A DNA stretch of 5,440 bases, from the NCBI GenBank assembly GCA_905235955.1, contig CAJONN010000134.1, positions 1-5,440 of the forward strand. Direction: 5' to 3'. This DNA is from an uncultured Marinilabiliaceae bacterium (GTDB lineage Bacteria; Bacteroidota; Bacteroidia; Bacteroidales; Marinilabiliaceae). Position 1 is the first letter of the stretch, and every line of letters begins with the position of its first letter. Positions 1 through 4,654 of this stretch are shown in pieces. A program made the translations under genes and the position numbers. A model generated the notes under the pieces. It worked only from the letters and a program-made list of their open reading frames with translations. It searched no databases and was not told where the DNA came from.

Positions 1-40
1 TCCGCAAGAAAAAGTAACAAAAAGAACTCGTCGCTGTTGC

Positions 41-148
41 CACTCCGCTAAAAATTATCTTCGCTCCGCTAAACGATTTTAACTCGCTTCGCTCAAACAT
101 AAAATCGTTTTTAACGCTTCGCTACGATAATTTTCTTAACGCTCCGTG
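41..148. repeat. Nested inverted repeats with an array of CGCTYCGCT-like units
   Basis: Five related units are visible: CACTCCGCT (41-49), CGCTCCGCT (62-70), CGCTTCGCT (85-93), CGCTTCGCT (115-123) and CGCTCCGTG (140-148). They are all in the same orientation, at spacings of 21 to 30 bases. Two inverted repeats are interleaved with them. The outer one is AAAATTATC (51-59) with GATAATTTT (126-134), 9 bp and perfect. The inner one is AAACGATTTTA (71-81) with TAAAATCGTTT (100-110), 11 bp and perfect, with an 18-base loop. The GC-rich units differ sharply in composition from the AT-rich arms. No reading frame is conserved through the block. It resembles the non-coding interspersed (REP-like) repeats of many bacterial genomes, but that identity is inferred and no function can be read from it. 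The flanks (about 27-40 and 155-168) also look weakly complementary, so the element may begin left of base 41. Confidence 0.6.
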
Positions 149-311
149 CCAAAGGCGACAACCGCGAGGTGAAAATTGGGTTTCGTGCTAATTGTTGAAA
201 GACAATTTGTTGGGTATATTTCTTTCGTCCATTCTCAGGGCTTATTTTCTGTGCATTTTTCTTAGAAATAATCAATTAAAATGTTTTTTGACGAAAAAGA
301 GGTGGCATTTT
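149..311. other. Intergenic stretch without a recognisable gene
   Basis: Together with the repeat block before it, this makes up over 300 bases without a gene. It is AT-rich after about position 170. The only open frame through it (192-443, plus strand) would start at a TTG, has no family resemblance, and runs into the better-supported gene at 421. I see no tRNA, riboswitch fold or strong terminator here. One copy of TGGCATT (303-309) is repeated at 330-336, inside the promoter region that follows. Confidence 0.5.
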
Positions 312-343
312 TATGCAAAAGAAAAAAAATGGCATTACATTTG
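312..343 (+). promoter_or_regulatory. Probable Bacteroides-type promoter for the TonB-domain/CotH gene pair
   Basis: TACATTTG at 336-343 fits the Bacteroides -7 consensus TAnnTTTG at every fixed base. Twenty bases upstream, TATG at 312-315 matches the -33 consensus TTTG at three of four positions. Transcription would start near 348-350 and leave a leader of about 70 nt, rich in A and C, before the ATG at 421. The fit of the -7 element is direct. Use of this promoter is inferred, and the weaker -33 match lowers confidence. Confidence 0.4.
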
Positions 344-420
344 TTCTGTGAATCAATCCAATACTTATTGTATCAAATCTTTGAACAACAACAAATTTAT
401 CAAATCAACAACAGTTGCCT

Positions 421-828
421 ATGAATACTTTCAAAACACTTAGCGCAATTTTTACTATTACATTGTGCTGCATTAGCCACAGCGTTGAGGCTACCACTAT
501 TGCTGGTGGCGATGATGTATACGTCATTGTAGAGAATATGCCAATCTTTCCGGGTGGTGAAGAGGCACTGCGCAACTATGTTACCAACAATATACAATAT
601 CCTGACGATGCTCGCAAACAAAACATTCAGGGCAGAGTGTTTGTATGTTTCATTATTGGCACTACTGGTACTGTGCAAAACGTCAAAGTAGCACGCTCGG
701 TGCACCCCTCGCTCGATGCTGAAGCTATAAGAGTAGTAAAATCAATGCCTAAGTGGACACCCGGACAGCATAGAGGCAAGACGGTAAAAGTATCGTACAC
801 TATACCTATCAATTTCTCGCTAAAATAG
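421..828 (+). CDS. Exported TonB C-terminal-domain protein
   Basis: This 135-residue protein has an N-terminal signal sequence (hydrophobic about residues 6-18, likely cut near SVEA-TT around residue 24), followed almost at once by a complete TonB C-terminal domain (about 41-134). Recognisable family segments are PIFPGGEEALRNYV (41-54), the NIQYPDDARKQNIQGRVFV stretch (57-75), LDAEAIRVVKSMPKWTPG (98-115), and a final strand VSYTIPINFSL. In classical TonB this domain contacts the TonB box of outer-membrane transporters. Here the inner-membrane anchor and proline-rich linker are absent, so it cannot be a full energy transducer by itself. A periplasmic accessory role is inferred. The in-frame TTG at 415 is two codons upstream of ATG 421; the ATG is preferred as the standard start, and it leaves a good signal peptide. 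No lipobox is convincing, because the residue before Cys16 is Leu. The CotH-family gene starts 56 bases downstream, and no terminator is visible between, so the two are probably co-transcribed. Confidence 0.85.
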   Translation: MNTFKTLSAIFTITLCCISHSVEATTIAGGDDVYVIVENMPIFPGGEEALRNYVTNNIQYPDDARKQNIQGRVFVCFIIGTTGTVQNVKVARSVHPSLDAEAIRVVKSMPKWTPGQHRGKTVKVSYTIPINFSLK

Positions 829-884
829 ATAGCTAAAGAGGTATTTATTGTTTTTGTAAAATAAATCATTCAAGATATAGTTAT

Positions 885-2792
885 ATGAAAAATACCCCCC
901 CCCTATCTATATTGCTCATTATCAGTAATTTACTATATATAGATATTGCTGCAGTAGCTCAAGAAAATGTACCTGAGATTATTTTTACTGAGCAACCTCA
1001 AAATATGTGCATACAAAAAGGTGAAGCATTTACACTGAGATGCACAGCCACTGCCAACGATGATGAAGTATATTATTGTTGGTATAAAATCGACCAAGAG
1101 GGTACAACGCAACTTTCAGAGAGTTGGACAACAATGCCCGACTTTGAAGTAGAGCCATTTACTGAAAAAGGTATCCGATATTACATCTGTGGAGCATCGA
1201 CAAACAAAATCGATGTGGTTTATTCTGATAAAGTAGCGGTGGCATATACAGGTTTGCCTACCATTGTTATAGAAACTGTTGATGGCGAAGAGCCTACCGC
1301 CGAGTACGTCTATCCGCCAAGTGGTGCATACGGGCGCGGATTGGCAAATGCAACCAAAGTGCCAGCCAAAATGCAAATATTTGATGCTGAAGGCTCTGAA
1401 GTGTATAACAGTGGTGAATATGTAGCCAAAGAGAGCGGACTGACAATAAAGCTAAGAGGCAACACAAGTGCAAACCTCAACGGGAAATCGCCATACAAGA
1501 TAAAACTACAGAAAAAAGCCGATTTGCTCGCATCGCTACTTGGGCGCAACGACAAACAATACAACGACAAAGAGTGGATATTGCTCAAAGATGCTACATC
1601 GCTCAACACCTTTGTCGGTTGGGCAGTAACCAGCATTGCTGGCGCTCAGTGGACTCCACAGTATGTATATGCCAACGTTGTGATAAACAACAATTATAGA
1701 GGAGCTTATATGCTGACAGAAGCAATAAGCAGGGGCGAAAAACGCATAGATATTTCAAAAGAAGGATATATAATAGAGCGCGATGCCTATTGGTGGAATG
1801 AAGATGTGAAGTTTATAACATCAAAATATAATCAGAAATACACATTCAAATATCCTGACGAAGATGATATTGTTGACAATCCAGAATTGCTTACCTACAT
1901 CGAAGAGTATATGAATACGCTCGAACAGCACGTTGCTGATGGCACCTACGAAGACTATATTGATGTAGAGAGCTTTGCGCGTTGGCTTCTGACGCACGAT
2001 ATTTTGGGTACATGGGATTCTGGCGGCTCCAACGCATATATGCAGAAATATGACAATACTGACGAATCGAAAATATATATGTCGACACTATGGGACTTCG
2101 ATTCAAATTATTGGCAAAAAGATATATGGGCAAACCAGCACAACGGAACGCGCATATATGCAGCACCTTTGTTTCAGAGTAGCAACAGAGCTTTTGTAGA
2201 ATCGTATGTAGCACAATGGCAAATGCTCAAAGACAATGTTTGGCCACAATTATCGGTGCAACTTCAAAATCTGGAAACCGAAATTGGTGATAATATCGAC
2301 ATTGCTCGCGAGTTGGATGCTACTCGGTGGAAAACTACATATAGTACTGTGACCCAGAATATTGCAACAGCAGAGGAGTGGTTTGTTTCGCGCAATACGT
2401 GGTTGGATAATGCAATAAATCAGAGCCACTATATTGATTACGAACTCAATGGTGGTCGTTTTGACGATGATAATTATCCAACAGAATTTGGCTTTGATGA
2501 AATAGTAAAATTTACCAATCCGGTCAAAGATAATGCTAAATTTTTGGGGTGGACGTATAGCGGTCGTACTTCTCCAAAAACAGACCTAACCATCTATGGC
2601 TATACCTACTATTCTGACCTTACGCTCACAGCTAATTGGGAAGAAGTAGTGCCAATAGTGACAGATGCTAAAATTGTAACCTCACAAAATACAGTAGATA
2701 GTTGGTTTGATTTGAGTGGAAAACGACTATATGGTAAGCCAACTAAACGAGGCGTTTACATCCACAACAATAGGCTTGAATGTGTCAAATGA
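885..2792 (+). CDS. Exported CotH kinase-family protein with Ig-like and InlB-type repeat domains
   Basis: This 635-residue protein starts with a signal peptide (hydrophobic about 8-25, likely cut near AVAQ-EN). Residues 30-122 look like an Ig fold: Cys53, Trp66 and the Y-x-C at 100-102 follow the classical C-W-YxC pattern. Residues about 160-512 match the CotH kinase-like family (PF08757). Characteristic segments are LTIKLRGNTSANLNGKSPYK (186-205), KEWILLKDATSLN (229-241), the DILGTWDSGGSNAYMQKY stretch (372-389) and LWDFDSNYW (402-410). By family position, Asp378, Asp404 and Asp406 are candidate catalytic or metal-binding residues (inference). Bacillus CotH phosphorylates spore-coat proteins; targets of the Bacteroidota members are not known to me. 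Residues 516-586 form one InlB/Flg_new-type repeat (YELNGG...FLGWTYSG...LTANW). The tail at 607-635, with FDLSGKRL and KRGVYIHNN, resembles Bacteroidetes C-terminal sorting regions but is short and atypical. The start is ATG 885, followed by a C9 run in codons 4-7. The gene converges on the LRR gene with 2 bp between the stop codons. Confidence 0.87.
   Translation: MKNTPPLSILLIISNLLYIDIAAVAQENVPEIIFTEQPQNMCIQKGEAFTLRCTATANDDEVYYCWYKIDQEGTTQLSESWTTMPDFEVEPFTEKGIRYYICGASTNKIDVVYSDKVAVAYTGLPTIVIETVDGEEPTAEYVYPPSGAYGRGLANATKVPAKMQIFDAEGSEVYNSGEYVAKESGLTIKLRGNTSANLNGKSPYKIKLQKKADLLASLLGRNDKQYNDKEWILLKDATSLNTFVGWAVTSIAGAQWTPQYVYANVVINNNYRGAYMLTEAISRGEKRIDISKEGYIIERDAYWWNEDVKFITSKYNQKYTFKYPDEDDIVDNPELLTYIEEYMNTLEQHVADGTYEDYIDVESFARWLLTHDILGTWDSGGSNAYMQKYDNTDESKIYMSTLWDFDSNYWQKDIWANQHNGTRIYAAPLFQSSNRAFVESYVAQWQMLKDNVWPQLSVQLQNLETEIGDNIDIARELDATRWKTTYSTVTQNIATAEEWFVSRNTWLDNAINQSHYIDYELNGGRFDDDNYPTEFGFDEIVKFTNPVKDNAKFLGWTYSGRTSPKTDLTIYGYTYYSDLTLTANWEEVVPIVTDAKIVTSQNTVDSWFDLSGKRLYGKPTKRGVYIHNNRLECVK
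895..903 (+). repeat. C9 homopolymer inside the CotH-family signal-peptide coding region
   Basis: Nine consecutive C cover codons 4 to 7 of the CotH-family gene, reading ACC CCC CCC CTA (Thr-Pro-Pro-Leu). It stands out in an AT-rich region. Loss of one C would lead to a TAG after 18 codons, and gain of one C to a TAA after 14 codons, so either slip would abolish the protein. Runs of this kind near the start of surface-protein genes are known contingency loci in other bacteria. That it acts this way here is inferred. Confidence 0.6.
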
Positions 2793-2803
2793 CACTATTG
2801 TTT
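2782..2803. terminator. Small palindrome spanning both convergent stop codons; possible weak bidirectional terminator
   Basis: GTGTCAAATGACAC (2782-2795) is a perfect dyad that can form a 5 bp stem with an AAAT loop. It contains the TGA of the CotH-family gene (2790-2792) and touches the last base of the LRR gene's stop codon (2795-2797, minus strand). On the plus strand it is followed by the moderately T-rich TATTGTTT. The stem is short and neither flank has a strong T-run, so termination activity is doubtful, but there is no other candidate between the two genes. Confidence 0.25.
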
Positions 2804-3838
2804 CCCCTCCGCACTCTTGTCGCCTATTTTGTACGTGTAGCGTTTGCCCCAAGACTCTTGGTAAGCTTCCTTTGACCTGTCTGTAGAGAGATAGACATTG
2901 CGTATGTCGGTATTGAGAAATGCGAATCGCTCAAGCGTAGGCGGTGTTTGTGAGCGTGCAACAATGGTATTTAGAAATCTGCAACCATCGAAGCTATGCG
3001 GACCAATTTTTTTTACACCTTCGTGCAAGCGCAATGTTCTGAGCGATGTCATGCCAATGCAAACGTATGGCGGAATTACAGATATTGCTTGGGGCACACT
3101 TATCTCGGTTACTAATTTATTGTCGATATATAATCTACCAGCATATTTGAGCGGATTGGAGTTCTCGCTCTTGAAATCGATAGCAAACCAACTATTTACA
3201 TCGCCATTGTAATCTACTCTGTGTAAGCCTTTGCATTGGTAGAAGGCACTCTGTTCTATTGTTGTTAGATTCTTGCCCAAGCTGATAGTCTTGAGGTTGT
3301 AACAATTGCTAAATGCGCCTACGCTAATGATTGTAGCGTTGGGCAGAAATATTGAGTCGAGCTTGACGCACCAATAGAACGACTCGCGCCCTACAACCTC
3401 TATGCTGCGAGGCAACACTACCTTCGACAGCTCTTTGAAGCCTTTGAAAGCATTGTCGCCTATGGTAGTTACACCTTCGTCAACTATTATTGTCGTAACA
3501 AATTCGTTGAAGCGATGCCATGGCACTAAATGTTCAAGGTCGTCTTGCCTATAGTTGTCTTGGCTGTTGGCTTTCGACTTGGCTGTAAGTTCTTTTTTTC
3601 TGATTTTGGCTTTTTCTTTGTTGGTAAGCGTGTTGCCAGTTGCCTGATCAGATTGCGGACCAATATATCGGGTGGTGAAGTTAGTCATAGCACCACTACC
3701 ACTTATATGAATGGTAGTGCCATCAAATTCCCATTTGAGGTTGTCGCCACATGTGCCCGATGTTTCGTCGGTAGCAACTTGTGCACCAACTGTTGTACTG
3801 AGCAACATTGCAATAGCTATGACTTTGACTATCTTCAT
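2795..3838 (-). CDS. Exported BspA-like leucine-rich-repeat (LRR_5) protein
   Basis: This 347-residue protein has a signal peptide (MKIVKVIAIAMLLSTTVGAQ, residues 1-20, probable cleavage near its end). Next comes the usual BspA-type N-terminal cap, with SGTCGDNLKWEFDG (27-40) and IHISGSGAMTNF (43-54). Residues about 57-104 are an unusual insert with a Lys/Arg-rich core (73-89), placed before the PW (106-107) that normally follows the cap closely. Seven LRR_5-type repeats of 22-23 residues follow, for example VTTIGDNAFKGFKEL (123-137) and VKKIGPHSFDGCRFL (275-289). They are interrupted at 206-243 by a segment with NPLKYAGRLYIDNKLV, a feature seen in other BspA-like proteins. The family is generally surface-exposed and often binds host or microbial ligands; the ligand here is unknown. 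No lipobox or C-terminal sorting domain is visible, so its final location is unclear. The start is ATG 3838, which overlaps the preceding gene's TGA as ATGA, implying coupled translation. An upstream TTG at 3889 is rejected because it would put 17 mostly polar residues before the signal peptide. Confidence 0.85.
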   Translation of the reverse strand: MKIVKVIAIAMLLSTTVGAQVATDETSGTCGDNLKWEFDGTTIHISGSGAMTNFTTRYIGPQSDQATGNTLTNKEKAKIRKKELTAKSKANSQDNYRQDDLEHLVPWHRFNEFVTTIIVDEGVTTIGDNAFKGFKELSKVVLPRSIEVVGRESFYWCVKLDSIFLPNATIISVGAFSNCYNLKTISLGKNLTTIEQSAFYQCKGLHRVDYNGDVNSWFAIDFKSENSNPLKYAGRLYIDNKLVTEISVPQAISVIPPYVCIGMTSLRTLRLHEGVKKIGPHSFDGCRFLNTIVARSQTPPTLERFAFLNTDIRNVYLSTDRSKEAYQESWGKRYTYKIGDKSAEGKQ

Positions 3839-4566
3839 CGGTTTTTGTTTTTTATCATTACTGCCGAACCATACATATCGGCTGTCCAAACAAAGTTTTC
3901 AGGCACTTGTGCTTCAAAATGGTCAGCAGCTGAGCGCACACTGTCCCATGTGTGATTGTAGTCGTGCAGAAGTATAATGCCACCTTCTGATAATAGCGGA
4001 TAGATGTGTTTTAGTGTTGTGCTAACTTCGTCATAATCAACGCTATCAATAGAGATGAATGCAAGTTGTGTCGATATATTTTTCACTTCTTCGCACAAGT
4101 TGCCTTCATACAACTGATAGTTGCCAATAAGCTTGCTTTGTAGTTGTTGCTTGTTGGGGCTTTTTATCTCTATTTGTTGTGCTGTTACTTCACCTTGGCA
4201 GTTCTCTTTGACCACTTCGATGGTGCGATTTTCAAACTTATCTATCACAATGAGTTTGCGTTCAGGACTGTGTCTATTGGCAACAATAGCTACATCGGGT
4301 TCTTCGGTACCAGCTATGAGTATGTCGCCAATAATATGGTTGGTTTCTATTTGTTCCAATGCAAACCAATGTGCATAAAATCGGTTTTTGTCGGCTGTAG
4401 CACGTTCGGCAGCCTCTATATCAGTATGTAGTTGCTTGCGTTTGCGCATTTCGAGCCAAAGCCAAGGCTTAAACACTTTGTAGTTCCATCCGCTCCAGAA
4501 ATAACTAAGAGCTAACCAAGCTATGATATTAACAATGATGATATTACAAATAGCTATCCACGACAT
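3835..4566 (-). CDS. Membrane-anchored TylF-like class I methyltransferase relative, possibly inactive
   Basis: This 243-residue protein opens with one hydrophobic segment (about 2-24). It is followed by the aromatic stretch WNYKVFKPWLWLEM and the basic RKRK (41-44), which suggests that the rest faces the cytoplasm. Residues about 75-240 resemble the TylF/NovP O-methyltransferase fold: IIGDILIAG (78-86), a strand KLIVIDKFE (104-112), YEGNLCEE (153-160), LAFISIDSVDYDEV (168-181), HIYPLLSEGGIILLHDYN (187-204) and a helix DSVRSAADHF (208-217). The cofactor loop, usually ExGVxxGGS-like, here reads AGTEEPDVA and keeps a single glycine. The usual metal-binding Asp-Asp-Tyr is His-Asp-Tyr (201-203). 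It may therefore be a pseudoenzyme or have another ligand; no substrate can be named. The start is ATG 4566. The in-frame TTG at 4605 lies inside the promoter spacer, so it would not be transcribed from it. Its stop overlaps the LRR gene start by 4 bp. Confidence 0.65.
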   Translation of the reverse strand: MSWIAICNIIIVNIIAWLALSYFWSGWNYKVFKPWLWLEMRKRKQLHTDIEAAERATADKNRFYAHWFALEQIETNHIIGDILIAGTEEPDVAIVANRHSPERKLIVIDKFENRTIEVVKENCQGEVTAQQIEIKSPNKQQLQSKLIGNYQLYEGNLCEEVKNISTQLAFISIDSVDYDEVSTTLKHIYPLLSEGGIILLHDYNHTWDSVRSAADHFEAQVPENFVWTADMYGSAVMIKNKNR

Positions 4567-4592
4567 AATGAGAGATTTTTCTTTTTCTTTTA

Positions 4593-4623
4593 CAAAAATA
4601 TACAACTGATAGTTTTATGCAAA
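4593..4623 (-). promoter_or_regulatory. Bacteroides-type promoter for the methyltransferase-like/LRR gene pair
   Basis: Read on the minus strand, TTTG (4623-4620), exactly 19 bases and TATTTTTG (4600-4593) form a complete match to the Bacteroides -33/-7 consensus (TTTG and TAnnTTTG). Transcription would begin near 4588, giving a leader of about 20 nt before ATG 4566. That decides the start codon of the downstream gene in favour of ATG 4566. The -33 element sits in the T-run that follows ribD. Confidence 0.65.
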
Positions 4624-4654
4624 AAAAACAACAAATTAGTGCGCCCTAATATTG
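4620..4654 (-). terminator. Possible intrinsic terminator of ribD
   Basis: On the minus strand, CAA-(T)-ATTAG pairs with CTAAT-TTG across a 6-base loop (GGCGCA). This gives an 8 bp stem with one bulged T, overlapping the ribD stop codon at 4638-4636. It is followed by TTG and a run of eight T (4628-4621). The T-run is strong but the stem is AT-rich, so efficiency is uncertain. The same T-run supplies the -33 box of the next promoter. Confidence 0.4.

Noticed and set aside
41..148. CRISPR array
   Set aside because: The repeated units are only about 9 bases, variable, and embedded in inverted repeats; spacing and length do not fit a CRISPR repeat-spacer pattern.
192..443. 83-residue open frame on the plus strand upstream of the TonB-domain gene
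   Set aside because: It needs a TTG start, is made of low-complexity AT-driven codons, contains the promoter, and overlaps the start of a well-supported gene.
457..492. Lipoprotein signal in the TonB-domain protein
   Set aside because: The Cys-Cys in the hydrophobic segment is preceded by Leu, not by a small residue as a lipobox requires; a signal peptidase I site fits better.
849..856. Separate promoter for the CotH-family gene (TGTTTTTG)
   Set aside because: One mismatch in the -7 consensus and no TTTG at the required distance upstream; co-transcription with the TonB-domain gene is simpler.
3839..3889. N-terminal extension of the LRR protein from a TTG at 3889
   Set aside because: It would place 17 mostly polar residues before a good signal peptide; ATG 3838 gives a normal one and the ATGA overlap.
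3530..3977. Open frames on the plus strand across the LRR and methyltransferase-like genes
   Set aside because: They are antisense shadows with no family resemblance; the minus-strand frames carry recognisable domains and signal sequences.
4567..4605. N-terminal extension of the methyltransferase-like protein from a TTG at 4605
   Set aside because: The TTG lies in the 19-base spacer of a full-consensus promoter, upstream of the expected transcript start.
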